A DNA stretch of 64,000 nt from Mycolicibacterium tusciae JS617 (GCF_000243415.2 NZ_KI912270.1:5909837-5973836); one strand, 5' to 3'; shown: positions 1 through 11,397, counted from the first letter of the stretch. Made by a program: numbers and translations. Notes: generated by a model from the sequence alone, not told the origin.

Positions 1-577
1 CGGGCTCGGTCGCCACGACAGAGGCGCCGGGGTGTTGGAGGCCGATCGAACGCTCCAGAGTCAGGATCTCGTCGGCCTTGGCTCCGAAGGCCGCGGCGTT
101 GGCACGGTAGGTGTCGGCCCGGGCTGAGTCGATCGCCGAGAGTCGGTCGGCGACCTGTGCGGCCACGGCCTTGGCGGTCGCCGGGTCGTAGAAGACGTGT
201 TCGTTGGCGGGCTCTTGGGCATTGGGCCGCAACGCGTAGGCGTCCACGGTCGGCACGTTGGGGTGGTCTTCGAGCACATGGGAGACCCAGTGGTCGTAGT
301 CGCCGCCGTTGAAGACGACCAGCGAAGCGTCGGTGATCGCGGCGGTATCGGCGGGGCTGGCCTCGAACGAGTGTGGGTCGGCGGCGGGCCCGCTCATGAT
401 CGACGTCACGGCCGCGTGATCACCGGCGACGGCGCCGGCGACGCTGCCCCAGACATCGGTCGAGGCGACGACGCTGGTGGCGTCGTGATCCGATTGCGAC
501 GATTTTTGCTGGGTGCAGCCTGCGGCGCCGATCACTACGACTGCTACCGCCGTCACCGCCGCAAAACTGGCACGCAT
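1..577 (-). CDS. Zinc/metal ABC transporter substrate-binding lipoprotein (ZnuA-like), partial
   Basis: Extracytoplasmic metal-binding lipoprotein that would deliver Zn2+ to an ABC importer. The start ATG at 577 gives a short lipoprotein signal peptide with a GAAGC lipobox (Cys about residue 21). Metal-site signatures of cluster A-I binding proteins are visible: DPHSFE near residue 67 and EHVFYDP near residue 125, each contributing a histidine. The reading frame is open to the left edge, so the C-terminal part and any permease/ATPase genes lie outside the window. A Zur-like palindrome sits 29 bp upstream (606-626), which supports zinc over manganese as the ligand. Family assignment is firm; metal specificity is inferred. 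Confidence 0.85.
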   Translation of the reverse strand, partial: MRASFAAVTAVAVVVIGAAGCTQQKSSQSDHDATSVVASTDVWGSVAGAVAGDHAAVTSIMSGPAADPHSFEASPADTAAITDASLVVFNGGDYDHWVSHVLEDHPNVPTVDAYALRPNAQEPANEHVFYDPATAKAVAAQVADRLSAIDSARADTYRANAAAFGAKADEILTLERSIGLQHPGASVVATEP

Positions 578-605
578 GCGCAACTCCCATGGGAACTCGA
601 GATAG

Positions 606-626
606 TAATGAAAACCGTTTCCAATA
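606..626. promoter_or_regulatory. Zur (FurB)-type operator
   Basis: AT-rich imperfect palindrome, left arm TAATGAAAAC and right arm GTTTCCAATA around a central base (8 of 10 arm positions match). This resembles mycobacterial Zur boxes. It sits just upstream of the zinc-binding lipoprotein (start 577), so repression by zinc-loaded Zur is the likely logic. It could also affect the divergent LacI gene starting at 680. Confidence 0.65.
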
Positions 627-679
627 ACTCTAGCCCACAGCATCCCGGGGATGGCAAATCAATCCGCTAACGTCACACC

Positions 680-1777
680 ATGCCCAGGAGTCCAGCGCCC
701 CGGCGCCGGGCGACGCTGGCCTCGTTGGCCGCTGAACTGAAGGTTTCGCGGACCACCATCTCCAACGCCTACAACCGACCCGATCAACTGTCGGCCGATC
801 TGCGCGATCGGGTGCTGGCTACCGCTAAGCAACTGGGTTACCCGGGACCGGATCCGGTCGCCCGCTCGCTGCGCACCCGCAAGGCCGGGGCGGTCGGACT
901 CATGATCACCGAACCGCTCAACTATTCGTTCAGCGATCCCGCCGCCCTGGACTTCGTCGCAGGCCTCGCGGAGTCCTGCGAGGAGGCGGGTCAGGGCCTG
1001 CTACTGGTGGCGATCGGCCCGAACCGGAGCCTCGACGACGGTTCGTCGGCCGTGCTCGCGGCGGGGGTGGACGGGTTCGTGGTGTACTCCGCCTCCGACG
1101 ACGATCCCTACCTGTCGGTGGTGCTGCAACGGCATCTCCCGATCGTCGTCGTGGACCAGCCCAAGGATGTGCCAGGGACCTCGCGCGTCTGCATCGACGA
1201 TCGCGAAGGTATGCGTCTTCTTGCGGAACACGTTGTGGGCCTTGGTCACCGGGAGATCGGCCTGCTGACGATGCGGCTGGGTCGCGATTGGCCGCATGGG
1301 GCGAAGCCGGCGCTGGCCGATCCGGAGCGGGTCAAGACCCCGCACTTCCACGTGCAGCGCGAGCGCATTCATGGCGTATACGACGCGATGACCGCCGCCG
1401 GTCTGGACCCGGACTCGCTGACAGTGGTCGAGAGCTATGAACACCTACCGACGTCGGGGGGCGCGGCCGCCGAGGTGGCCCTCGGCGCCAACCCGCGCAT
1501 CACCGCGCTGATGTGCACGGCCGACGTGTTGGCGTTGTCGGCGATGGATCATCTGCGGGCACAAGGGATTTACGTTCCTGGCCAGATGACGGTGACGGGC
1601 TTCGACGGCGTGCCCGAGGCGTTGCGACGCGGCTTGACCACCGTTGTCCAGCCGAGCATGGAGAAAGGTAGGCGCGCAGGCCGATTGCTGCACAACCCGC
1701 CGCGGTCGGGCCTACCGGTGATCGATGTGCTGGACACCGAGGTGGTGCGCGGCCGCACCTCGGGCCCGCCGGCCTAG
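680..1777 (+). CDS. LacI-family transcriptional regulator
   Basis: A 365-residue repressor. The N-terminal LacI helix-turn-helix is clear (ATLASLAAELKVSRTTISNA, about residues 11-30, followed by the hinge region). A periplasmic-binding-protein-like sensor domain follows (about residues 70-360, with motifs such as AVGLMITE and VTGFDGVPEA). It lies where M. tuberculosis has the LacI-type gene Rv3575c, next to kstR. The effector is unknown; neighbouring otsB makes a sugar plausible but this is only context. Its start is preceded by the intergenic region carrying the Zur box. Confidence 0.85.
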   Translation: MPRSPAPRRRATLASLAAELKVSRTTISNAYNRPDQLSADLRDRVLATAKQLGYPGPDPVARSLRTRKAGAVGLMITEPLNYSFSDPAALDFVAGLAESCEEAGQGLLLVAIGPNRSLDDGSSAVLAAGVDGFVVYSASDDDPYLSVVLQRHLPIVVVDQPKDVPGTSRVCIDDREGMRLLAEHVVGLGHREIGLLTMRLGRDWPHGAKPALADPERVKTPHFHVQRERIHGVYDAMTAAGLDPDSLTVVESYEHLPTSGGAAAEVALGANPRITALMCTADVLALSAMDHLRAQGIYVPGQMTVTGFDGVPEALRRGLTTVVQPSMEKGRRAGRLLHNPPRSGLPVIDVLDTEVVRGRTSGPPA

Positions 1778-1781
1778 AGCC

Positions 1782-2720
1782 CTACACCGCGGTGATCGGC
1801 GGGGTCGCGCGCCATGCGTCCAGTGAGGGAGCCAGCCCGTCGCGCAGCATCGGCAGTTCGGGCGCCATCGCCAGTACCGCGACCATCGCCAGTCGGCCCG
1901 CTGCTGCGGTCACCCGCAGCACCCGGTCGTCGACGGTGCGGAGACCGAGAGCGGCGGCGGCGGCATCGTAGGCCGCGACACCTTCGGGTCCCACCATCGC
2001 CAGATCTGATTCGATCGCACCCAACGTGACCAGTTCGAAGTCCGACCACAGATCGCCGTCGGGTGTGGTGATCATGTTGTAGTACGGCGCATCCCCGTGA
2101 ATGGGTTGGACGTCCACACCGGGAAAGGTCTGGTCGAACGCGGTGCGTGAGGTCAGCACCGGCGCGAGCACGGCCCATTCGGACTGCGCCCGTTCAAGAT
2201 CGGCTGGGTGCAGCAGATCGGGCATGCGTTCCAGCGCGGCCAGTGCATCGGGGATGTAGGTGCCGTACGGCGCCCAGAACCCGAGGTCGCCGTCGTACTC
2301 GCGCAGTGTGGCGTGCAGGTGTGCCGTCTGCTCGATCCGGTGCAATGAATCCCGTTCGGCGCCCGGAACTTCATCGACGAATTGCCAGAATGTCATCGAA
2401 AACCCTTCGCGCCGAACGGGTTGGCGCGGCACAAGCGGACTAGGTGACACCACGGGATGGCCGCGGTCCGCCAGCCACCGCGCGACGTCGAGTTCTGAAC
2501 GCTGCTGTGCCGACTGCATTTCCGGGTCGGCCGAATACGACGGGGGCAGCACGGTGGGAACCCTGACGACGACGGGCGCGGGCGCAAGATGGACGATCAC
2601 AGAGAAAACGTCGTAAAGGACGCGAGGCTGCGATACAGGCAGGCCGAGCTCTTCACCCGCCGCGGTCGCCGCCGATACGGCCCTCTCGGTACGAGCCGCC
2701 AAGTCGTCAGTGCTGAGCAC
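1782..2720 (-). CDS. Aminoglycoside phosphotransferase (APH)-fold kinase
   Basis: A 312-residue protein of the APH/choline-kinase fold. The catalytic loop is visible as HGDAPYYN (His-Gly-Asp...Asn), followed by the Mg-binding SDFE motif. These proteins phosphorylate a small-molecule hydroxyl with ATP; the substrate here cannot be read from the sequence. The GTG start at 2720 overlaps the end of otsB (stop 2707-2709) by 14 nt; longer in-frame extensions run through otsB in another frame and are rejected. It is third in a probable kstR-otsB-kinase transcription unit. No evidence points to antibiotic resistance specifically. Confidence 0.75.
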   Translation of the reverse strand: MLSTDDLAARTERAVSAATAAGEELGLPVSQPRVLYDVFSVIVHLAPAPVVVRVPTVLPPSYSADPEMQSAQQRSELDVARWLADRGHPVVSPSPLVPRQPVRREGFSMTFWQFVDEVPGAERDSLHRIEQTAHLHATLREYDGDLGFWAPYGTYIPDALAALERMPDLLHPADLERAQSEWAVLAPVLTSRTAFDQTFPGVDVQPIHGDAPYYNMITTPDGDLWSDFELVTLGAIESDLAMVGPEGVAAYDAAAAALGLRTVDDRVLRVTAAAGRLAMVAVLAMAPELPMLRDGLAPSLDAWRATPPITAV

Positions 2721-3453
2721 GTGCTTGGAGCAAGTAGTCCAACGCTTCGGCCACGTCGTCGGGTGACTCGATGCGCAGACCCGCCAACGTCTTGCCGGGG
2801 CCGACCTTGACGCCGACATCTCCGTCGCGCATCCGAGCGAACGCCTTCTCGTCGGTGACGTCATCGCCGAGAAACACCACCGCCGTCGACGCGGTCTGAT
2901 CGCGCAGGATGTCGACGGCTTCGCCCTTGTCGGTCTTGATGACCGCGAACTCCAGAACCGCCTTGCCCTCGGTGGCGTGCGCATCCCAGGTGGCCGATGC
3001 GCGGCGGGCCGCCTCCAGCGCCGCCTCACCGTCCGCGGTATTCGCGTTGCGGACATGTAGAGCGACGGAGGCCGGCTTGGTTTCCACCGCGACGCCCGGC
3101 CTGTCCGCGGCGATCTCGCTCAGGGTGTCGATGATTCGCATCAGCAGACCTGCGTCGATGTCATGGGCGAAGCCGGTGTCGAACTCGGCGCCGTGACTGC
3201 CGACCAGATGGACCGTCGCGGGCATCCCGGACAGCGTCCGCAGGACGCCCAGAGCGCGCCCGGACACGAGGGCCACCTCTGTGTCGGGGAGCTCAGCCAG
3301 CGCGGTCAGTGCCGCCGCGGCGTCGGGCAGCATCCGTGCGTCGGCGGGGTTACTGACGATGGGCGCGAGCGTGCCGTCGAAGTCGCAGGTGACGAGTAGC
3401 CGGGGAGTGCGGGAGATCGAGTCGAGCGCGCGTTGCAGTTCGACCGGGAGCAC
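2707..3453 (-). CDS. otsB: Trehalose-6-phosphate phosphatase
   Basis: HAD-superfamily phosphatase of 248 residues converting trehalose 6-phosphate to trehalose, the last step of the OtsA-OtsB pathway. The nucleophile motif is VTCDFDGTLAP (Asp24, Asp26). The later motif FLGDDVTDEKAF supplies the Mg-binding aspartates, and the trehalose-phosphatase signature SGRALGVL is present. Length fits the short single-domain class rather than the large OtsB1 type of M. tuberculosis. The GTG start at 3453 lies 2 nt after the kstR stop, so the two genes are probably cotranscribed. This could link trehalose metabolism to the KstR promoter. Confidence 0.88.
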   Translation of the reverse strand: MLPVELQRALDSISRTPRLLVTCDFDGTLAPIVSNPADARMLPDAAAALTALAELPDTEVALVSGRALGVLRTLSGMPATVHLVGSHGAEFDTGFAHDIDAGLLMRIIDTLSEIAADRPGVAVETKPASVALHVRNANTADGEAALEAARRASATWDAHATEGKAVLEFAVIKTDKGEAVDILRDQTASTAVVFLGDDVTDEKAFARMRDGDVGVKVGPGKTLAGLRIESPDDVAEALDYLLQARAQH

Positions 3454-3455
3454 GC

Positions 3456-4061
3456 CTAAATCTTAGGGTGCTCGCCGTCGCCGATCAGCAGCCGTACGGC
3501 CAGGTCGAGTCGCTTGGCGACGTCGGTCGCCGATGCCCGTCGCGTCAGCCACGCCAGCAGGTTCGACAGCCAGACATCGGAGATGACGCGCGCGATGTGG
3601 TACTGGTCCTCGGTCGGTTCGCCGTCGCTCATCGCGCGGGCGAACATCGAGTCCATCAGCTTGCCGACGTGATCAACCTCCCCGGCCGCCGACGCGTCGG
3701 CGAACACGAATGCCCGCGTCATGGCCTCGGTCAGCAGCGGATTGCGCTGCATCGCGCGGTTGAGCTTGCCCACCATGATGTTCAGCCGCTGGTAAGGGGT
3801 GCCGCCCGACAACGCCGCGCGGTCGGTTTTGGCGTCGATGCGCTCGAACTCCCGGCCCAGCGCCGAGACGAGCAGGTGCACCTTCGACGGAAAGTATCGG
3901 TACAGCGTGCCGACGGCAACGTCGGCGCGCTCTGCGACCGCACGCATCTGAACAGCCTCGTAGCCGCCCTTTGACGCAATCGCCAGGGTGGCGTCCAGGA
4001 TCCGCTTGCGGCGTTCCCGCTGCGCTTCGGATCCGAGTTCCGACTCGGCCAGTACCGCCAC
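3456..4061 (-). CDS. kstR: TetR-family repressor of cholesterol side-chain and ring A/B genes, KstR
   Basis: Near-identical in sequence to mycobacterial KstR (Rv3574). The HTH covers about residues 20-65 (ILDATLAIASKGGYEAVQMR, then VGTLYRYFPSK), and the ligand domain ends DLAVRLLIGD. KstR represses sterol side-chain and ring A/B genes until a cholesterol-derived CoA thioester binds. I chose the GTG at 4061, giving MAVLAESELGS and 201 residues, because this matches the known N-terminus and has an AGGTGA ribosome site 5 nt upstream. An open frame to 4187 would add about 40 unlikely residues. Divergent from fadE34, with a KstR box at 4268-4281. Confidence 0.95.
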   Translation of the reverse strand: MAVLAESELGSEAQRERRKRILDATLAIASKGGYEAVQMRAVAERADVAVGTLYRYFPSKVHLLVSALGREFERIDAKTDRAALSGGTPYQRLNIMVGKLNRAMQRNPLLTEAMTRAFVFADASAAGEVDHVGKLMDSMFARAMSDGEPTEDQYHIARVISDVWLSNLLAWLTRRASATDVAKRLDLAVRLLIGDGEHPKI

Positions 4062-4149
4062 GTTTATCACCTGGCGCGGTCGCGAATCCGACCCCGCACC
4101 CGGGTTTGGCTGTGACAGGCCGGACATCTGTTCGACTGCTCCTTCGTCG

Positions 4150-4174
4150 TGCGTATCGGCAGAAACGATACGCA
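4150..4174. promoter_or_regulatory. Long perfect palindrome in the kstR-fadE34 intergenic region
   Basis: Nine-base arms TGCGTATCG and CGATACGCA pair perfectly around a 7-nt spacer. It lies 89 bp upstream of the kstR start and is unlike the KstR or KstR2 consensus. It could be the operator of another regulator or a hairpin in the kstR leader. No U-tract follows, so a terminator is unlikely. Confidence 0.5.
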
Positions 4175-4267
4175 TGCCGGACTCCATTTTCTCACTTCAG
4201 CGCTACCGGGGCACCGATGTGTCCTGCTGCTATGGCGGTCGACTTGACGGTTGATCGCTGGCACTAT

Positions 4268-4281
4268 TAGAACACGTTCTA
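4268..4281. promoter_or_regulatory. KstR operator
   Basis: TAGAACACGTTCTA is a perfect 14-bp palindrome matching the KstR consensus TnnAACnnGTTnnA. It sits 42 bp upstream of the fadE34 start and within the divergent kstR promoter region, consistent with control of fadE34 and autoregulation of kstR. Confidence 0.93.
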
Positions 4282-4323
4282 GTGTGGAGCACAGTCTCCT
4301 CACCCAAACGCTAGGAGCAGACG

Positions 4324-6456
4324 GTGTCAGCCACTATCACCGACGAGCAGTTTGCCGCGCGCGAACTGGTCCGTAGCTGGGCGGCGGCCTCGAGCCCGGC
4401 TGAGGCGGCCAGGGAGGTAGAGCAAGGGCAGCCGGACGCGTGGCGGGCCGCCTACCACGGATTGGCCCAGCTGGGGATCTTCGGCGTCGCCCTCTCCGAA
4501 GAACAAGGCGGTGCCGGCGGCACCGTCGAGGATCTGTGCGCGATGGTCGACGAAGCGGCAGCCGCGCTGGTACCGGGCCCGATCGCGACGACGGCACTGG
4601 CCACTCTGCTGGTCGAGGCGCCGGACGTGCTGGAGTTGCTGATCACCGGCGAGCGAGTTGCGGGCGTGGCGCTGTCAGCCGATGTGAAATTCGAAGGCGA
4701 CCGAGCGTCCGGCATCGCCGATTACGTATTGGGTGCTGATCCGGCAGGGGTTCTGCTGCTGCCCGCCGGAGATTCCGTCGTGCTCGTCGACGCGGCAGCC
4801 GATGGCGTGACGGTCGAATTTTTGACCCCAACCGATTTCTCGCGGCCACTGGCGCGCGTCGTACTTGAGTCCGCGCCCGCGCAGAAGCTGTCCTCCTCGA
4901 CGCAACGCTTCGTCGACGTGGCAGCCACCGTGCTGGCTGCCGAGGCCGCCGGACTGGCGCGCTGGGCGCTGCAGACCGCGACGGAGTACGCAAAGGTTCG
5001 CGAGCAGTTCGGCAAGCCGATCGGCAGTTTTCAGGCCATCAAGCACATGTGCGCCGAGATGCTGTTGCGTTCCGAGCAGGCCTCGGTGGCTGCGGCTGAT
5101 GCGGCCCGAGCGGTGTCCGAGACCGACGAGCGACAGCTGTCCATCGCCGTGGCGGTGGCCGCAACCGCGGGCATCGACGCCGCGAAGGCGAACGCGAAGG
5201 ACTGCATTCAGGTGCTCGGCGGTATCGGGATCACCTGGGAACACGATGCGCATCTGTATCTGCGGCGTGCGTACGGCATCTCGCACTTCCTGGGCGGCCC
5301 CGACAAATGGCTGCGCCGCATCGCGACACTGACCCAGCAGGGAGTGCGCCGCGATCTGCGCATCGATCTGGAATCGGTCGAACACCTGCGTCCCGAAATC
5401 GCCGCTGCGGTAGCGGAAGTCGCCGCGCAGCCCGCCGAGAAGCGGCAGATCGCCTTGGCCGACGCGGGGCTGCTGGCACCGCATTGGCCACGCCCGCACG
5501 GACGCGAGGCCGGCCCGGCCGAGCAGCTGCTCATCGACCAGGAGCTGGCCAAAGCCGACGTGGTCCGCCCCGACCTGGTGATCGGATGGTGGGCGGTGCC
5601 GACGATCCTCGAGCACGGCAGCCCCGAGCAGATCGAGAAGTTCGTCCCCGCCACCCTGCGCGGTGACTTCATCTGGTGCCAGCTGTTCAGCGAGCCCGGC
5701 GCGGGATCTGATCTCGCGGCGCTGCGCACCAAGGCCGTGCGTGCCGATGGCGTGTCCGCGAGCGGCACAAAGTGCTCAGGCTGGAAGCTGACCGGCCAGA
5801 AGGTGTGGACGTCCGCGGCGCACAAGGCGGCGTGGGGAGTGTGCCTGGCGCGAACAGACCCCGATGCGCCCAAGCACAAGGGCATTACGTACTTCCTGGT
5901 CGACATGAAGGCGCCGGGCATCGACATTCGGCCCCTGCGCGAAATCACCGGTGACAACCTGTTCAACGAGGTCTTTTTCGACGAAGTCTTCGTGCCCGAC
6001 GACATGGTCGTTGGTCCGGTCAACGACGGTTGGCGCCTGGCGCGAACGACACTGGCCAACGAGCGGGTCGCGATGTCTCATGGCACGGCGTTGGGGAACC
6101 CGATGGAGGAACTGCTCCGCACAGTCGCCGACCTCGAGCTCGATTCGACAGGTGAGCATAAACTCGGCGCGATGATTCTTGCCGCCCAGGTGGGGTCGCT
6201 GTTGGACCGCAAGATCGCGGAACTGGCTGTGGGAGGACAGGATCCGGGTCCGCAGGCCAGCGCACGCAAGCTGATCGGGGTGCGGTATCGCCAAGGGCTC
6301 GCCGAACTCCGGATGGAGCTTTCCGAAGGCGCAGGCGTCGTCGACAACAAGACGGTGTTCGACTTTCTGAATACCCGCTGTTTGACGATTGCAGGCGGTA
6401 CCGAGCAGATTCTGCTCACCATGGCCGGTGAGCGCCTACTCGGTCTTCCGCGCTAG
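4324..6456 (+). CDS. fadE34: Double-domain acyl-CoA dehydrogenase FadE34 (ChsE3)
   Basis: A 710-residue protein with two fused acyl-CoA dehydrogenase modules. The first spans about residues 1-340 (EQFGKPIGSFQAIKHM near 223, GGIGITWEHDAHLYLRRAYG near 300). The second spans about 345-710 (EPGAGSDLAAL near 457, ending ERLLGLPR). It matches M. tuberculosis Rv3573c, an FAD enzyme introducing a 2,3 double bond into a cholesterol side-chain CoA intermediate. The fusion mimics the heterotetramers other sterol enzymes build from two genes. GTG start at 4324 with an AGGAG ribosome site 8 nt upstream. A KstR box precedes it. Confidence 0.93.
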   Translation: MSATITDEQFAARELVRSWAAASSPAEAAREVEQGQPDAWRAAYHGLAQLGIFGVALSEEQGGAGGTVEDLCAMVDEAAAALVPGPIATTALATLLVEAPDVLELLITGERVAGVALSADVKFEGDRASGIADYVLGADPAGVLLLPAGDSVVLVDAAADGVTVEFLTPTDFSRPLARVVLESAPAQKLSSSTQRFVDVAATVLAAEAAGLARWALQTATEYAKVREQFGKPIGSFQAIKHMCAEMLLRSEQASVAAADAARAVSETDERQLSIAVAVAATAGIDAAKANAKDCIQVLGGIGITWEHDAHLYLRRAYGISHFLGGPDKWLRRIATLTQQGVRRDLRIDLESVEHLRPEIAAAVAEVAAQPAEKRQIALADAGLLAPHWPRPHGREAGPAEQLLIDQELAKADVVRPDLVIGWWAVPTILEHGSPEQIEKFVPATLRGDFIWCQLFSEPGAGSDLAALRTKAVRADGVSASGTKCSGWKLTGQKVWTSAAHKAAWGVCLARTDPDAPKHKGITYFLVDMKAPGIDIRPLREITGDNLFNEVFFDEVFVPDDMVVGPVNDGWRLARTTLANERVAMSHGTALGNPMEELLRTVADLELDSTGEHKLGAMILAAQVGSLLDRKIAELAVGGQDPGPQASARKLIGVRYRQGLAELRMELSEGAGVVDNKTVFDFLNTRCLTIAGGTEQILLTMAGERLLGLPR

Positions 6457-6508
6457 GCACAGCGGCTCGAACTTCAACGTCCGAAGTCGGGAGCGCTCGC
6501 TCTACCCT

Positions 6509-6523
6509 CGATCCCGCGGATCG
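6509..6523. terminator. Weak hairpin between convergent genes
   Basis: CGATCC-CGC-GGATCG forms a 6-bp stem with a 3-nt loop between fadE34 (stop 6456) and the convergent gene ending at 6560. There is no clear U-tract, so this is only a candidate bidirectional terminator. Confidence 0.3.
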
Positions 6524-6559
6524 GGCAAATTCGGCGCCGATCGCGTTCGAAAAGGTGGG

Positions 6560-7108
6560 CTAGCTGAAGGCGGCCTGCGCGCAGGCGTTGGGTGACGTGA
6601 GGTTGACGCCGGCGTACACCACCTGAATGTAGGAGCAGACGATCAACGGGACATCGGTGCGGGGGAGGCCGGAGTACGAGTCTATGGGCCACGCGACGCC
6701 GCGCAGGGACACCCTGTCCGGCGGCCCGCCACCGAAGTAGACCGTCGATATTTCGTTGTCGGTCAGCGACTTGAAAATCCGGGTGTTCGGCGTTTCGACG
6801 TTTGAATTGATGTACACGCTGCGGTCCATCGTGCGCAGCGTCACGTTCTGTCGGGCCCATAGATCACCGGGGAACCCGATCACACCCTGCGGCGTGCGCA
6901 GATTTGCGACTGTGTCGAACACACATCTCGCCTCGGCCGCAATGCAATTGGCGGTCACCCGCATCTGGAGTGTGTCCACCGGGTTGACGGGGATCGAGGA
7001 GTCCGCCGTGTCGAGGGCGGCCGACGACGCAGCGGTCGGCGTGACGAATGCAAGTGTCAGCAATGTCGCCGCGATCGCCACGAACGCGCCGGTCACCCGC
7101 TTGATCAC
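6560..7108 (-). CDS. Conserved secreted mycobacterial protein, Rv3572-like
   Basis: A 182-residue protein with an N-terminal signal peptide (hydrophobic stretch GAFVAIAATLLTLAFVTPTA, residues 8-27). The mature region carries four cysteines that could form disulfides (CIAAEARC, VCSY, NACAQA). It occupies the position of Rv3572 between fadE34 and the KshB gene, 39 nt downstream of the kshB stop on the same strand. It is therefore probably transcribed from the KstR-controlled kshB promoter. No enzymatic motif was recognised and the function is unknown. The synteny makes it a real gene rather than a chance frame. Confidence 0.8.
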   Translation of the reverse strand: MIKRVTGAFVAIAATLLTLAFVTPTAASSAALDTADSSIPVNPVDTLQMRVTANCIAAEARCVFDTVANLRTPQGVIGFPGDLWARQNVTLRTMDRSVYINSNVETPNTRIFKSLTDNEISTVYFGGGPPDRVSLRGVAWPIDSYSGLPRTDVPLIVCSYIQVVYAGVNLTSPNACAQAAFS

Positions 7109-7147
7109 AGAGATGCTCCCTTCGGTGCGCGAATCGTAGCCTGGGCG

Positions 7148-8209
7148 TTACTCGTCGTAGGTGACTTCGACCGAATCGGAGCTGGGCCGCGCCTGACAGC
7201 CGAGAATCAGCCCTTCGTCGAGGTCGGACTGCTCGAGCACATCGTTGACCTCCATCACGACGTCGCCGCTCTTCTTCAGCACTGCGCACGCGCCGCAGTG
7301 GCCCTCTCGGCAGGAGAACGGCGCATCGAGGCCCTTGTCGAGCAGCACATCGAGCAGCTTGGCGTTGCGCGGCCACGTGATCTCATGCTTCTCACCGTCG
7401 AGGGTGACGATCGCGGTGGCCGGTCCCTCGTCGCTGTCGTCTTCGGCGATGACGACCGCGGCGAACGGGTCGGACTCGAGTGACTTGAACACTTCGATGT
7501 GGATGCGTTCGGCGCCGACGGTCTTGAGGGCCTCCTCGGCCGCGACCATGAACGGACCAGGACCACAGATGTATGCGTCGTGTCCTGAATAAGGCTCGGC
7601 CAATCCGGCCAGCGCCTCGGCACTCGGGAGCCCCTGCACGCTGACGAGCCAGTGCACCACGGTGAGCCGATCCGGGTACTTGGCAGCCAATTCGCGCAGT
7701 GCACCGCCGAAGATCACCGAGTTCTCATCTTGATTCGCGTAGACCAGGACGACCTTGCCGCTGCCCTCGGAGAGCGCCGACTTGCAGATCGACATCATCG
7801 GTGTGATGCCGCTACCCGCCCCCAACAGCAGGAAATCGGTGTCCAGGGTCTTGGGAACGAAGGTGCCAGACGGGGCAAGGACATGGATCTTCATCCCGGC
7901 GTGCGCGTTGTCGCACAGCCAGTTCGACGCGTATCCGTCCACGGTGCGCTTGACGGTCACCGTCAGCGGATCGCCTGTGAATGGCGAACTGCACAGCGAA
8001 TAGCAGCGGGCGACCGAGCCGGTGCGGTCGCTCGGCACGCGCAGCGTCAGGAATTGGCCTGGTGAGTAGCGCAGCTTCTCGGCTGGGATATCTGGCGCGT
8101 TGCGACCGTCGGGGACTCCGAACACCAGCGAGCGCGCGTCGGGAGTCTCCTCGACGACATCGGTCAGCTGCAGCTCGAGCACGTGGCTACCGAGCGGCTC
8201 GTCCGTCAC
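7148..8209 (-). CDS. kshB: 3-ketosteroid 9-alpha-hydroxylase reductase component KshB
   Basis: Electron-transfer partner of the Rieske oxygenase KshA, which 9-alpha-hydroxylates ring B of androstadienedione; kshA is not in this window. Domain order is FAD binding (RCYSLCSSP, residues 68-76), NAD binding (LLLGAGSGITPMMS, 127-140; ICGPGPF, 214-220) and a C-terminal plant-type [2Fe-2S] domain. The cluster ligands are Cys300, Cys305, Cys308 and Cys338. Length (353) and position match Rv3571. The promoter region shared with hsaA holds KstR boxes at 8249-8262 and 8317-8330. Confidence 0.95.
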   Translation of the reverse strand: MTDEPLGSHVLELQLTDVVEETPDARSLVFGVPDGRNAPDIPAEKLRYSPGQFLTLRVPSDRTGSVARCYSLCSSPFTGDPLTVTVKRTVDGYASNWLCDNAHAGMKIHVLAPSGTFVPKTLDTDFLLLGAGSGITPMMSICKSALSEGSGKVVLVYANQDENSVIFGGALRELAAKYPDRLTVVHWLVSVQGLPSAEALAGLAEPYSGHDAYICGPGPFMVAAEEALKTVGAERIHIEVFKSLESDPFAAVVIAEDDSDEGPATAIVTLDGEKHEITWPRNAKLLDVLLDKGLDAPFSCREGHCGACAVLKKSGDVVMEVNDVLEQSDLDEGLILGCQARPSSDSVEVTYDE

Positions 8210-8248
8210 CGTGCACCTTCCTGAAAAGTAAAAATCTGGAGCAATAAC

Positions 8249-8262
8249 TAGAACAGGTTACA
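8249..8262. promoter_or_regulatory. KstR operator (kshB side)
   Basis: TAGAACAGGTTACA fits TnnAACnnGTTnnA at all fixed positions. It lies 40 bp upstream of the kshB start in the kshB-hsaA divergent promoter region. Confidence 0.88.
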
Positions 8263-8316
8263 GAAATGCATGTGCCCAGGTCCAGCCCCCGCAGGTATGC
8301 CCTTCTCGACACAAAT

Positions 8317-8330
8317 CGTAACGTGTTCTA
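8317..8330. promoter_or_regulatory. Imperfect KstR operator (hsaA side)
   Basis: CGTAACGTGTTCTA keeps the AACnnGTT core and the right outer base but has C instead of T at the left edge. It lies 40 bp upstream of the hsaA start, a mirror image of the distance from the other box to kshB, which suggests one box per divergent gene. Confidence 0.72.
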
Positions 8331-8369
8331 ATCTTCATATACGCCCATACTCCCGGGAGGCAGCAGTCC

Positions 8370-11369
<3,000 letters not shown>

Positions 11370-11374
11370 TGGGT

Positions 11375-11397
11375 GACGAGCGCTTGCGCGAGGAACC
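11375..11397 (+). repeat. Short intercistronic repeat, family A, copy 1
   Basis: The spacer between hsaC and hsaB contains GACGAGCGCTTGCGCGAGGA. Closely related copies lie between fadE32 and fadE33 (25191-25214, reverse strand) and between fadE29 and chsH2 (55437-55457). All sit immediately after a stop codon within an operon. Confidence 0.6.

Noticed and set aside
4675..5616. Long open frame of 313 codons antisense to fadE34 (and similar antisense frames elsewhere, such as 8475-9482, 10482-11756, 32436-34016)
   Set aside because: They lie fully inside well-identified genes, have the Arg/His/Gly-rich composition typical of antisense frames in high-GC DNA and show no domain.
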